A stretch of 64,000 nt of DNA from Trichomonas vaginalis G3 (lineage: Eukaryota; Parabasalia; Trichomonadida; Trichomonadidae). The notes under the pieces were generated by a model. It had not been told where the DNA came from, made no database searches, and was given only the letters and a program-made list of their open reading frames with translations. The translations under genes and the position numbers were made by a program. The stretch is taken from positions 22,149,896 through 22,213,895 of the forward strand of contig NC_067206.1 in assembly GCF_026262505.1 (NCBI RefSeq), written 5' to 3'. Positions 51,019 through 60,270 of the stretch are shown one piece after another; position 1 is the first letter of the stretch; each line of letters opens with the position of its first letter.

Positions 51019-53517
51019 TCATTGAACGCGGTACCATGCGAATACAGTCACAAATGGCGGCATATAATCTGCACCCGAGTCTGTTGGATTTATTGTGAAA
51101 GTATGGACATGATTTCCCCCCGGTTCAGTTGGTCGAAAAGTCTTTTTTGCTGAATTGTTATAAGATGGAGATAAAACGTCATTGCCAGCTTCATACTCTG
51201 AGTTGTATAATGGGTGGTCTCTTAATGAGTGGCTATGGTCGCCAGAAAAGTTTGTCGTTCCTGTATGAGTGTGCGGTGGAAGGTTTGCTTCTTTAATTTT
51301 CTTCGAACCTCCTGTTTGCTTTGAAGAGTTAGCACAGTATAAGAATTTGTTTACAATCTGCTGCCATGTACCAAAACCTAAAACACTTGCTGGATTTGTT
51401 GAGTTCATTGACGTATAAATAGAGCCTATAGGATATAATGTTTGAAGTATTTCAGTCTTTAATGTTTGAAGCTCTGTTTTGTCTGCTTTCTTATCATATA
51501 AATCTTGAGCAGTGAATTTAACATTATTTTCATCATCCATGACATAAACATTTTTACAGCTAATGTCTTTCTTCGTTGTTATGTTTTCATTCGATGTTAA
51601 ACCTTGTGGAAAGTTAGGAGGTTTATAATATAATGCATCCCCACCAGTTCCGCCAACCGTTCCTTCAATACTTTCTATAGCAACAGTTGAGAAGGAGTTA
51701 TGTGTATGTTCTTTATCTGCTTTTTTATCTAACATTGCTGGTAGTTCATGTGTTTCAAAGTTTCTGACATGACCTTCAATGTTCATACATTTACTATTTA
51801 AGGAGTTTAGTGTATCTTTTACGCTTGTACTTGGATTCTCTAAAGGTGCACTTGAACCAAGGGTATAGTTCAATATTATGTCGTCTCCTCTAACAGTAGT
51901 GAAGGATTTATGTGTATGTTCTTTGTCAGCTTTACTATTTAATGTAGCTTGAAGTTCATTTATATCGGAGATATTGTGTTTATGAGATTTCAAAACTTTG
52001 TTCATTGGTTCAAGTTCATCTTTGCTGGCTTTACTTTTAATAGCATCTTCAAAAGTTATTTTTGCCTTAACTCTCAATGTAAATCTTGGTTCAACTAATA
52101 CACCGTTAACAAAGAAGTATGAAGCATAAATTTCGTTGTTATAACCAAATGCTTCTGGTGCTTTACCTGTGTCATACTGTACAGTACAGTGTATGTCATA
52201 ACCTTTAGCACGAATGTATTTATATCTTCTTTCATTAACATCTTCCGTCTTCACTTTTTCATCCTGTGTTAAATATCCATGGTAGTCCGTTATAATCTGT
52301 TCATCTGAAGTTATATAATGAACATGGTTTTTATCTGCTTTTTCGGTTAATTTCTCTTCTATCTCATTTATTTCAAGTTCATGCCTACCACCACCTCCTT
52401 CAGAAGTATTTTTCTTCAGCTCTTGAAGAACGTCCACTTCGCCATCTTTGGTGTCAATAATGAGACTTTGAGTTAAAACCTTTCCTGTCTTAATGGATGT
52501 TTGTAAAACTTCTTCTTCACCGTGTTCGGGGTCATGGTCGTCATCATATCTTGTGAAATCAGAGATGTTGTCATACATTAAGCATATCTGTCTCAAAAGT
52601 TCTGCTATTTGAAATTGGAACGAAAGATATACAGAACTTTCATCATCTCCTAAAGTCAAGTCTGCTTTCTTAAGTATTTCTTGAATGTATGCAATGAGAA
52701 CAGAGTACCTTGGAAAATATTCGAACAATATTTCATTTGCCGTTGGTTTTGGTGGTTCTTCTGGAGTTTCTGTTGTTTCAGTTCCTTCTGTAGGTTTCTG
52801 TTGGAGTTTCTGCATCTCTTGACTTCAATGCTCTTGCTCTCAAAGACCTAAATGTTAGAGCACCAGGTTTTACAAAGGACTTTATAAATGCTTTAATAGT
52901 TCCTGGTAAGTTATTGTTAGCATTAAGTAAGTTCCTTATGCTTCCATCATGTACGTCCATAGCACTATGTAAAAAATCTATACTTTTCTTGTAGTCAGCA
53001 ATAGACTGACTGTGATTTTTTAAAGATTTGTCAATACCTTTAAGCCAATCTTCATGCATGTCTGATACTGAGCCAAGAATATCACTTGCTTCCTTTAGTG
53101 TATTTTGTGCTTCTCGTAAAGTATCCAATCCCGTACGTGCATTGTTTGCTATACGTCTTACAGTATCTATTTGACTCCTTGTTTCTTGCATCCAACCAGA
53201 TAAATTTTAATAGTATCCGAACCATTTGAAATGAAGTTCAAAGCATTTTTAACGTCATTTAAAACTTCTTCACCAAGTACTGCCCATATCTTTCCGATTT
53301 GGTATTGAAGAACTCCATATGAAGCAGCTGTTAAACCAGTATTTATAAGGTTCCATATCCATGATTTAGCAGTTTTTCTATCCTTTCCATCTTCACCATC
53401 CAAACCGTTTTCGCCTTGAGGTCCTTGTATTCCTTGTATTCCTTGTATTCCTTGTGGTCCTTGAGGTCCAGTGTCACACTTCTCTCCTTTCAGTTCATCT
53501 TTATGTTCGTTATAATA
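51019..53517 (-). pseudogene. Phage-type tail-fibre protein with collagen-like start (fossil)
   Basis: About 830 codons, broken about two or three times. Near the N-terminus are ten consecutive Gly-X-Y triplets (53380-53469, GPQGIQG type), a collagen-like triple-helix signal. A coiled-coil region follows, then HTH-containing fibre repeats (KADKEHTHNSF). The C-terminal domain has PIGSIYTSMNSTNPASVLGF, GTWQQIVNKFLYC, ANLPPHTHTG and MPPFVTVFAWYRVQ. This is the Gp10-C/tail-collar type of tailed phages. It is likely a trimeric attachment fibre. Related to 20145-22012. Confidence 0.8.
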
Positions 53518-53904
53518 TTATAATGTCATAAGGTGTACATCATTACTGCTACCAGCAACGCCGAGAATTTGTTTCTCATTCATGACTAAATTCTTTAAGC
53601 ATTTAATGTTGTCGTCAAATCGAAAGCTCTTTAACAATTCAATGAGAACATTTAATACTTTCACTAATGAGGCATCTACTGTAGAATTTATATATTGCAC
53701 CGTTCCATCATTTATGATGGGAACCTTGCTTGTTGTAATGAATGGGTCATAAGTGTTAAAAGTATCGAAATCAATGACTTTTTTAGTTTTTCCATCGTCA
53801 ATGACTAAATCATTGCCTTCAATGGTTAAAGTTGAGTTTTCGTTTACTAGTTCATGTGCTCTTCTTGCTTCATTTGTTTCATACGCATATGCAGCAATAG
53901 TCAT
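53518..53904 (-). CDS. Small protein upstream of the fibre gene
   Basis: 128 residues. An N-terminal helix (NEARRAHELVNENS) leads into a beta strand pair (LTIEGNDLVIDDGKTKKVID) like the one at the N-terminus of the fibre of Polinton 1. It could be the base domain that anchors the fibre, or the N-terminal part of the same gene. It has 17 bp to the divergent penton-like gene. Confidence 0.55.
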   Translation of the reverse strand: MTIAAYAYETNEARRAHELVNENSTLTIEGNDLVIDDGKTKKVIDFDTFNTYDPFITTSKVPIINDGTVQYINSTVDASLVKVLNVLIELLKSFRFDDNIKCLKNLVMNEKQILGVAGSSNDVHLMTL

Positions 53905-53921
53905 ATTTTAATGAGAATAAA

Positions 53922-54686
53922 ATGTTGTTCTATTTGCAAAGTACAGACCCAAACGAATACGGGACAGTAAAGCTACAAACAAACTTAGGTCTTCAGAATG
54001 AAGCGCTTGCTTTCAGAGTTGTTGACTTCAATACTATCGCAACTTTTGTCATAACAGATGAAACAGATTTCATAGAGATTGAAATAGATGACAAAAGAAG
54101 TGTTATAACATTTCCTAACAGAGCTGGGTATAGAAAAGATAAAATTGCTGGAGTGTTAAATGCTCTCATAAATGAAGAAACTATTGACAACATAGATGTC
54201 GAACTCTCTTCTGAGGGAACATTGAAGTTCAGTTATGCGAAGGAGTTTAAGATAACACGAATGAGTCATAGAGTACAACTTCTTTTGGGTGCATACCATA
54301 TGACATTTCCTTTGAAAAGTGTTGACAAAACGATTGAGATGAAATCTGTTCCATACGTATGTTATGGCAATTGTTTGTACATTGAGTCTAAAATAGCTAA
54401 TGTCACAGGCATTTCAGGAGTTAATAGTAAAGGTTCAGTAGAATATAAATCCTTCTGTTATGCAGTCAATTCAATGTTCATTCCAAACGTTCCTGTCATA
54501 GCAACTCATTTAGGTAAATGGGTTCGCATTAGTCCTCATAATTTGAAAGACATGCAATTCAGACTTGTTGACTTTCAAGGAGAGCCTGTAGAACTGAAGG
54601 CACCAGTGCGAATGACTGTTGAAGTTGACTTTTTAGAAAATATTAAATGCAACAGCTTACAAGAGAACTCAGAGCTAAAAATATAA
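53922..54686 (+). CDS. Penton-like minor capsid protein, looks whole
   Basis: 254 residues, all-beta, no membrane segment. C-terminal FRLVDFQGEPVELKAPVRMT is typical of the single jelly-roll penton protein of Polintons and matches the fossil copy at 7219-8014. A middle segment SYAKEFKITRMSHRVQLLLG is also usual. It would occupy the capsid vertices. It overlaps the next gene by 40 bp. Confidence 0.7.
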   Translation: MLFYLQSTDPNEYGTVKLQTNLGLQNEALAFRVVDFNTIATFVITDETDFIEIEIDDKRSVITFPNRAGYRKDKIAGVLNALINEETIDNIDVELSSEGTLKFSYAKEFKITRMSHRVQLLLGAYHMTFPLKSVDKTIEMKSVPYVCYGNCLYIESKIANVTGISGVNSKGSVEYKSFCYAVNSMFIPNVPVIATHLGKWVRISPHNLKDMQFRLVDFQGEPVELKAPVRMTVEVDFLENIKCNSLQENSELKI

Positions 54687-54889
54687 AGTATGAATGTTAT
54701 GTATTAGGTCATGAACTTTGGTTGTTGCTGTTTGATGAAACAAATGAATTAGTTATGTCAGTCAAGAGAACAGAAAAATATTGTGTTAGTGAAAACTGCA
54801 CCAAGTCAATAAGATTAGGTTTGCATTATGAAGATGAGTTCGATACTGTTGAAGAAGTTTTGGATAGATATTACAAATTGCTAACTTGA
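54647..54889 (+). CDS. 80-residue Polinton protein
   Basis: From ATG 54647, overlapping the 3' end of the penton-like gene. A compact alpha/beta layout with ECYVLGHELWLLLFDETNEL and CTKSIRLGLHYEDEFDTVEE. No family recognised. Overlap and spacing suggest co-transcription with the penton-like gene. Confidence 0.5.
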   Translation: MQQLTRELRAKNIKYECYVLGHELWLLLFDETNELVMSVKRTEKYCVSENCTKSIRLGLHYEDEFDTVEEVLDRYYKLLT

Positions 54890-54905
54890 AATTTTTTTGA
54901 CTGAC

Positions 54906-54931
54906 GGCGCAAAGCGCCAAGACCGAAGGTC
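54906..54931 (+). repeat. GC-rich double mini-hairpin
   Basis: GGCGC-AAA-GCGCC, then AA and GACC-GAA-GGTC. It lies between convergent gene ends. A second copy with a diverged first stem lies at 55411-55437, inside the next gene. Confidence 0.75.
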
Positions 54932-54940
54932 CTGACTGCT

Positions 54941-55582
54941 TTAATTTACTAAAACATATTTCAAACAAAGTTTATAGTCAGTAGATAGTTTTGTATACTC
55001 GTTCGAATATTTATACTTAAACTCAACTCCTGTACTTCCTGGTGTTTCAATGATGCGGATGTTACCTATTTTCATGAATAGTGGAGTTTGACCACAGCAT
55101 TCGATTTCAGGGTCGAGATAGTCAATGACACATTGTTTCCCTGTTATTCGTGAGATAACATTTTCAAGGTCCTCCTTTGTTAGAATTATTTGGTTCTTGC
55201 TTATAAGATTTGTCAAAAGCTTCTTATCGTCTTTGAGTAAAATTGTTTGGTATAACTGAAGAAGGTAATGGTCTACGTTATCTGAAGGATTTGTTTGAAC
55301 ATTTGTGTAAGGGTTGTCGTTGGCTTCTCTTGAAAGAATTTGGTCCAGTGGTGGATACTCTAACTTAACATCTGATGTAGCGTTAGCGTTTGAAGCTGTG
55401 TTTAAATTCACGGCGCCATGCTCCAAGACCGAAGGTCCCGACTTAAGTTCTGGTTCTTTTTCTTTCAAACACTCTGAACTATAGTTCTTTATGACAATAT
55501 TGTTTGTCGTTCGTGAGTCAACATTTGATGTTGGTTCAATTGGAACATTAACGGCACCAGCTAAGATGGATTTGCTTCTCAT
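54941..55582 (-). CDS. Conserved Polinton protein with CCG motif
   Basis: 213 residues, intact. Low-complexity N-terminal half, helical middle (HYLLQLYQTILLKDDKKLL), then EIECCG and a strand pattern (LFMKIGNIRIIETPGSTGVE). Same plan as 6636-7214. A GC-rich mini-hairpin (55411-55437) lies within its frame. Divergent from the gene at 55608. Confidence 0.6.
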   Translation of the reverse strand: MRSKSILAGAVNVPIEPTSNVDSRTTNNIVIKNYSSECLKEKEPELKSGPSVLEHGAVNLNTASNANATSDVKLEYPPLDQILSREANDNPYTNVQTNPSDNVDHYLLQLYQTILLKDDKKLLTNLISKNQIILTKEDLENVISRITGKQCVIDYLDPEIECCGQTPLFMKIGNIRIIETPGSTGVEFKYKYSNEYTKLSTDYKLCLKYVLVN

Positions 55583-55607
55583 TTCATATAGAATAAAAAC
55601 CTTTTAT

Positions 55608-56009
55608 ATGTATGAAATGAACAATATACTCGACAAGGGTTTGAATGTAAAGCTAACGAATGAAAATATTGTTGAATTCACTGAGACAGGTGCTGTGTAT
55701 AAAGATGTAGAACTACTGAACAAAAGAGCTAAGGGAAGAAGCAGGAACATGAACAAAGGGTGGAAGCCTATAAAAATTTATGTCAATGATGGCTCAGGAG
55801 GTTCAAACATAAAGTATGCAGAAAGTTATAGAGTTTATGCTCTCAAAGGTGAAAAGCCATCATTTAAGAACAGCTATTCTAACGCATCTCCTCAAAAGCT
55901 AACGGATGGGGAAGTGGATGATATGAATGACAGCAAAAATATTAACAGAAATGGCGACAGAGATGCATGGAATTTGTTTACCATCAGTCAATTGAAGGTT
56001 AAACTTTAA
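55608..56009 (+). CDS. Small Polinton protein, unknown
   Basis: 133 residues from the ATG at 55608; an in-frame ATG three codons later is an alternative. Contains NVKLTNENIVEFTETGAVY and a basic middle (KRAKGRSRNMNKGWKPIKIY). Its 3' end overlaps that of the convergent ATPase gene by 4 bp. No family recognised. Confidence 0.5.
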   Translation: MYEMNNILDKGLNVKLTNENIVEFTETGAVYKDVELLNKRAKGRSRNMNKGWKPIKIYVNDGSGGSNIKYAESYRVYALKGEKPSFKNSYSNASPQKLTDGEVDDMNDSKNINRNGDRDAWNLFTISQLKVKL

Positions 56010-56891
56010 AACAATGTTGGTCGTTCCCATGGAATATTTTTGACTTTAATGGTATTAGTCATGATATGAATCTCAAGGTATGAACGAGGAGAGATGAGAG
56101 ACTTATATGCTTCCCAAATTTCGTCAAAAGGTAATGTTATACCTGACTGTTTCCAAATGAGTTCAATGTCATAGCGTGAGAAACCTTGAAAGATAACGAA
56201 GTCAGTTATGAGACGTTTTATGTTTAAAGCTAAAAACCTCCATGTTTGCATAAGTATTGCTACAGTTAAGTGGTAATGTCTGACTTTAGTAATGATGTTA
56301 GCTAATGGTGAGTCTGGTTTTGACACTAAACCTTTACCAGCGAAGTCGTCACAAACTAATAAAGTGTTTGATGGATATTTTTTGAAGGGTATTTTGAAAG
56401 TTTTGATAGAATGTAGTTTGTCAGTCGTTTCATATCGTAAACTCCTGAGTACTGACGTAAGTGGTGTTTGTCAATAATTCTTTCCATCTCCTCAGAAGTC
56501 TTTTGCATTCCTGACTGTATAAATTCAACGATGGCATAATATTTCCTCTTACGTCGAATGTAACGTTGAAGAAATTCAATGAGTTCACTGTCTGGAACTT
56601 TAACGACAGAGGCTTGAACTTTTGACATAAATGTTTTCGCTGTTGAGTCCATAGAGTCTGAAGTTGCTGATATAATGATTTGGTCATAAATGAGTCATTT
56701 CCTAAACGTTCTGTTATGAGTATATGACGAATGAGGTTAAATGTCTTACCTGAACCCATCTTTCCACAATAGAAATACACACCATTTGAACAGAACTCAT
56801 ATCCTTTGCTGAAAGGAAGAATAAGAGAAGAGTTAAGTTTGTCTGTAGTTTCATTCATGTCTTCATCTACGTCATGTATTAAATGCTTCAT
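56006..56891 (-). pseudogene. Packaging ATPase (fossil)
   Basis: About 295 codons, broken about twice; same length as the whole gene at 10240-11115. Walker A is CGKMGSGKTFNLI. The C-terminal sensor and helix region (LTVAILMQTWRF, then FVIFQGFSRYDIEL) corresponds in order to the Polinton 1 enzyme. FtsK/HerA/A32 type. Confidence 0.8.
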
Positions 56892-56907
56892 TTTATCTCC
56901 ATTAAAA

Positions 56908-57787
56908 ATGCAAGTCAGAAATATTCAGAACATAGCACCGAGTCTAACTGACAAGAGTATAAAGATATACTATGAACATGTTATGATGAAACCAACCAAA
57001 ATTCAAGAAAGTCAGTATACTTATGAATATCCAAGACACTGGGTAGAGTATGTAGGAGGTGAGAAAGCTATTGAAATCAGACAGGTTCGAAGTATTCCAG
57101 CAGGAAGAACAATATTATTGAAGAACTTTAATGTTTTGATATAATGATGAAACAAAGAAGCAAGATAGTTTTCCTGTTGCTGTGTATGTGAACTTAGATA
57201 CAGGAGATGACATGAAAGTTTTTAATACAAAGCTTCAAACGGTAGTGAGAGAACAACTTACTGCGGAAGGACATCCATTACCTTCAGAAGTTAGCATAGC
57301 ATATAATTTTGAAACAAACACAATAGATTTTAAAGTCGTCTCTGCAAAGAAGTCAGGATTTACATTTAATGAAGCAGATGTATATTCGAATGAAAACTTC
57401 AAAGCTATTGCATGGTTAGATAATGACGATTGCTTTAAGAAAATATTTAAATACAGTGACTCAACGATGTCAATAGATGACCTTCGTGGAATGTTACCAT
57501 CGACGTTTACAGTTGAAGGTTCAGCAGGATTGCTTACAAGATTGTCAATTGGTGGTATTTGGTCTCGTGAGAACATTGTTATAAAATCCAGTATAAGTGA
57601 ATTTGCTGAAAAATCTATATTATGTCTTTCAAACTACATGTATTCGCCGCCGAAGCACTATAGTATAACAAACTTTGTCAGTAAGTTTAACATAAGACTT
57701 GTCGAACCTTCTTCAATGAAAGATGTTGTGCTACCCAAAGACGGAAAGGATGGACTCATTATTGAAATGATTTTAATAGCATATTAA
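56908..57787 (+). pseudogene. Polinton paralogous family member D (fossil)
   Basis: About 290 codons, broken about once. N-terminal YTYEYPRHWVEYVGGEKAIE and IRQVRSI match the family seen at 16278-17138, 22030-22878 and 40483-41340. The C-terminal part has SIGGIWSRENIVIKSSISEF. Likely virion surface component by analogy. It starts 17 bp from the divergent ATPase gene. Confidence 0.55.
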
Positions 57788-58012
57788 ATGAGCTTGTTCT
57801 TGAAGGTCATTCATGATGAAATAACTGTTGTAGAAGATGTTAGCAATTGTTCAGACATTTTGAAGCGTATAGATGATATAAGAAATAAGTTAGATAGACC
57901 GCAAAGCGGTGAGGGCGAAGCCCGTGAGAATGTTTATGTTTCATTGACTTTCTCCAGTAACGAGAACTTTTATGAGATAATATTGAAGAGAGATGATTTT
58001 AATATGGTGTAA
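57788..58012 (+). CDS. 74-residue Polinton protein carrying a mini-hairpin
   Basis: Starts directly after the stop of the preceding frame, and the next gene's ATG follows its own stop directly. A GC-rich double hairpin at 57899-57923 (CCGC-AAA-GCGG, then GGGC-GAA-GCCC) sits in frame and encodes RPQSGEGEA in the middle of the protein. No family recognised. Confidence 0.5.
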   Translation: MSLFLKVIHDEITVVEDVSNCSDILKRIDDIRNKLDRPQSGEGEARENVYVSLTFSSNENFYEIILKRDDFNMV

Positions 58013-58540
58013 ATGGTAGCTTGGGTAGCTTTAGGCGCAATGGGAACAAAAGCATTAGCATTTGGAGCAAAAGCACTTGGAGCTTATGACGCAGTAAATA
58101 AAATGAGTGGAGGAAGGGTTTCGAAGACATTAGATGCAAATAAAGGGAAGATTGGAGGCTGGGTTGCAAAGAAGTTAAGATTAAATAAAATAGGGCTCAT
58201 AAATAAAGCATCCAATTTGGTTGCGACTGAGTCAGAAAATGCTTTAGGAAAGGACGATGAGTTTGCAAAACACGCAAAAGACTTTAATGACCAGATGAAA
58301 GGTGAAACAATGCATTTAAATAGATTCGATGGAACTAAAGAAAATGTTTCTTCTCCACCAGTAGTTCTTCCGTATGGTCCCTATGGAATGTATGGAAACC
58401 CTTACGAAAGACCATTTGACCCATTGACTGGTGGAAGTAACTGGTATCGTTACGGCCGAAGAAGAAAGACAGTCAAGTTGGAGACAGACGTGAAGAAAGC
58501 AACTAAAAAGAAACCAAGGAAGAGAGTTATAAAGCAATGA
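58013..58540 (+). CDS. pVI/pX-like basic virion protein candidate
   Basis: 175 residues. Gly/Ala-rich amphipathic start (VALGAMGTKALAFGAKALGA), a basic middle, a Pro/Tyr/Gly stretch (LPYGPYGMYGNPYERPFDP) and a very basic C-terminus (RRRKTVKLETDVKKATKKKP). This profile recalls adenovirus pVI and core proteins and fits a DNA-condensing or membrane-active minor virion protein. Its last codons fall inside the right TIR. Confidence 0.5.
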   Translation: MVAWVALGAMGTKALAFGAKALGAYDAVNKMSGGRVSKTLDANKGKIGGWVAKKLRLNKIGLINKASNLVATESENALGKDDEFAKHAKDFNDQMKGETMHLNRFDGTKENVSSPPVVLPYGPYGMYGNPYERPFDPLTGGSNWYRYGRRRKTVKLETDVKKATKKKPRKRVIKQ

Positions 58541-59217
58541 ATTCAACAGGGTAGAAAAGAGGTTAGAAATCGGGTTAGATCTAACCTTCTACCCTAAATT
58601 TATTTTTGTGCTATGTTTTCATACGTGTGAGGGTGGTGATATCATTAATTTTTAAGTTTATTTTTTATTTTATTTTTTATTTTATTTTTATATAAATGAC
58701 GAAAACTATTGAGATAACAAACTACAACGGTCATGAGTTCAAGAATTTGTTCTTCGTTCCTCGTGAAAATACATTCTATCAGATACGAGGGAGAAAGGGT
58801 AAAGTTAGTTTGAGCGTTTATGACTACAAGCATAATGGAAAGTTTATACAAGCATACGATACAAACGGTAAACATGTTTCATTAGCTTTGTCAAAACTTA
58901 CTAACATTTATTTTGACAGTGATTTTGACCTATATGAAGAAGAAAGTGAGTCAGAAGATTATGAGCTGTTATGTGAAGCACAGCAATGGGAGGAGTTGCA
59001 ATACTTATGTAAGTGAGAACGTTTATTTTTTACATTAGTGAAGTCGTTTGTGAAAACGTTAGTGAGGTGAAGTGGTTGGTGGCTTTGTAAATATTTAAGG
59101 TTAAGTTAGTGTTGTCGTTTGTGTTGTAAAATATACGTTAACGGTTTTGTAAAGTGTCAAATTCACATATAATGGGTAAGTAAGTGCGCAGTGCCTCCGT
59201 ACACTTGAAAGGTGTAT
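58515..59217 (-). repeat. Polinton 2 right terminal inverted repeat
   Basis: Pairs with 36690-37382. It includes the small gene at 58696-59016 and, at 58550-58600, a hairpin of the GGTTAGA type (palindrome GTTAGATCTAAC at 58574-58585) in the place where the left arm has a GGTGA-type hairpin. Confidence 0.9.
58696..59016 (+). CDS. TIR-encoded small protein, right copy
   Basis: 106 residues, almost identical to the left copy at 36892-37212. The main difference is a contiguous 12-base patch giving DYKH instead of EGMK, plus Leu for Phe near the end. Both copies are open, although TIR arms usually homogenise. The domain matches the C-terminal part of the HNH protein at 17164-17739. Confidence 0.7.
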   Translation: MTKTIEITNYNGHEFKNLFFVPRENTFYQIRGRKGKVSLSVYDYKHNGKFIQAYDTNGKHVSLALSKLTNIYFDSDFDLYEEESESEDYELLCEAQQWEELQYLCK

Positions 59218-59220
59218 TAA

Positions 59221-59688
59221 TTATTCATAGACTTTTTTTCCTGCTTGCAACTTAAGAATTTTTGGTATATTGTTACTCGGCTTGCATTGCTTTGCTCTAT
59301 GCTCGTGTTTAATTACTGGAATGAAGAAAAGTTGACCATTTTCATGAGTCTTTACAAGCTCCATGCAAAATTGGCAGTTAGGACAACGAAACTTTTTTCC
59401 TTGCTCAAAATTTAATGGATAAAAAGAATTATATGAATCTTTTGCAATAAATATAGCAGCTTCTGTAGGATCTGTAAATTTTAATTTGCTATATCTTTCC
59501 TTGAGAATTGGAATTGGGGAATTTTCAGGTATTTCCATTCTATATTTCAATTTTTTACGGGAATTCAATTCATTTTGAATTAAATCCAGCATATCAGCTC
59601 CATCTCCTTTTTCTTCATCAACAATAGCTTGGATGGATACTGATATAGTTTGATTCTCTTCCACTATTGTCGGTTCGCTTTCCGACAT
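59221..59688 (-). pseudogene. MULE transposase, N-terminal part
   Basis: 155 codons from ATG 59688. Acidic start, then FRCPNCQFCMELV and, 20-odd residues on, HEHRAKQC. This C-x2-C ... H-x-H arrangement is the WRKY/FLYWCH-type zinc finger usual at the N-terminus of MULE transposases, used to bind the TIRs. The rest of the gene lies at 35283-36689. Polinton 2 separates the halves. Confidence 0.8.
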
Positions 59689-59912
59689 GAGATAAAATTG
59701 AAGGTTTAACGTACTTTTGATACTCTGAGTTAAAAAAAGATTTTCTTAACATAATTTGATTTATTGGTCCTGAAAAAATTCTGATTCAAAATTGAATTGA
59801 ATCGAACGAGTTTTCCTTTTGAGTCATTTCAAATATTCATGAGAAAGAAAAAAATTCTAGCAATTTCAAATATTTTTGATTTGATTGAATTCAAAAGTGT
59901 CACAAATATTCA

Positions 59913-60200
59913 ATGAGAAAGAGAAAAGAGATCGAATATGTTGTTTCTGAGCGAATAGTCAAGCAATATTTCGTTAAGTACAAAGATCAGCATCCGGAAA
60001 AAAATAAATGGGTATATCAAAATGAGATTCCGCAAGAAATATTTGAAAAATATCTAGAAACGAAGAAAACAGAAAATATTGATGAAATGTTACGCTGTAC
60101 TCGAATTGTTCATGTTGTTGATCAAGATAAAAAAGAATTTTATCTTGAATTTTCAAAAAAAAAATCAAATTCATCACATATTAAACAAGAATCTAGATGA
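59913..60200 (+). CDS. Small chromodomain-like protein
   Basis: 95 residues. EIEYVVSERIVKQYFVKYKD, then NKWVYQNEIPQEIFEKYLET follow the chromodomain pattern (strand, VKY/W, W, then C-terminal helix). It is divergent from the MULE transposase start, 224 bp away, so it may be the second gene of that MULE. After an A-run near 60160 another frame continues with EEHQKAYIDYLESLLKLEIK to 60270, so the true C-terminus may be longer and a frameshift or homopolymer error is possible. Chromodomains bind methylated histone tails; here this is inference. Confidence 0.5.
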   Translation: MRKRKEIEYVVSERIVKQYFVKYKDQHPEKNKWVYQNEIPQEIFEKYLETKKTENIDEMLRCTRIVHVVDQDKKEFYLEFSKKKSNSSHIKQESR

Positions 60201-60270
60201 AGAACATCAAAAGGCTTATATAGATTATCTTGAAAGTTTACTCAAACTTGAAATAAAAAATAAAAATTAA

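Larger units (their letters stand above)
36690..59217. mobile_element. Polinton/Maverick element 2 (fossil)
   Basis: A 22.5 kb element (about 21.2 kb without the mariner inside it) with TIRs of about 700 bp and the direct repeat AATTA at both outer edges (36685-36689, 59219-59223). Parts: capsid protein, family B DNA polymerase, packaging ATPase, integrase, penton-like protein, KilA-N protein, phage-type fibre with collagen-like start, and small virion-type proteins. It looks broken, with roughly a dozen breaks, but integrase and several structural genes look whole. It is inserted in a MULE transposase gene. Good TIR identity suggests a fairly young insertion. Confidence 0.9.

Noticed and set aside
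54941-54968. Direct link between the gene end and the GACCGAAGGTC hairpin as a simple terminator
   Set aside because: The same hairpin family also occurs inside coding sequence, so termination cannot be its general function.
58645-58875. Antisense frame in the TIR gene (also at 37033-37251)
   Set aside because: Shadow of the well-supported 106-residue gene on the other strand.
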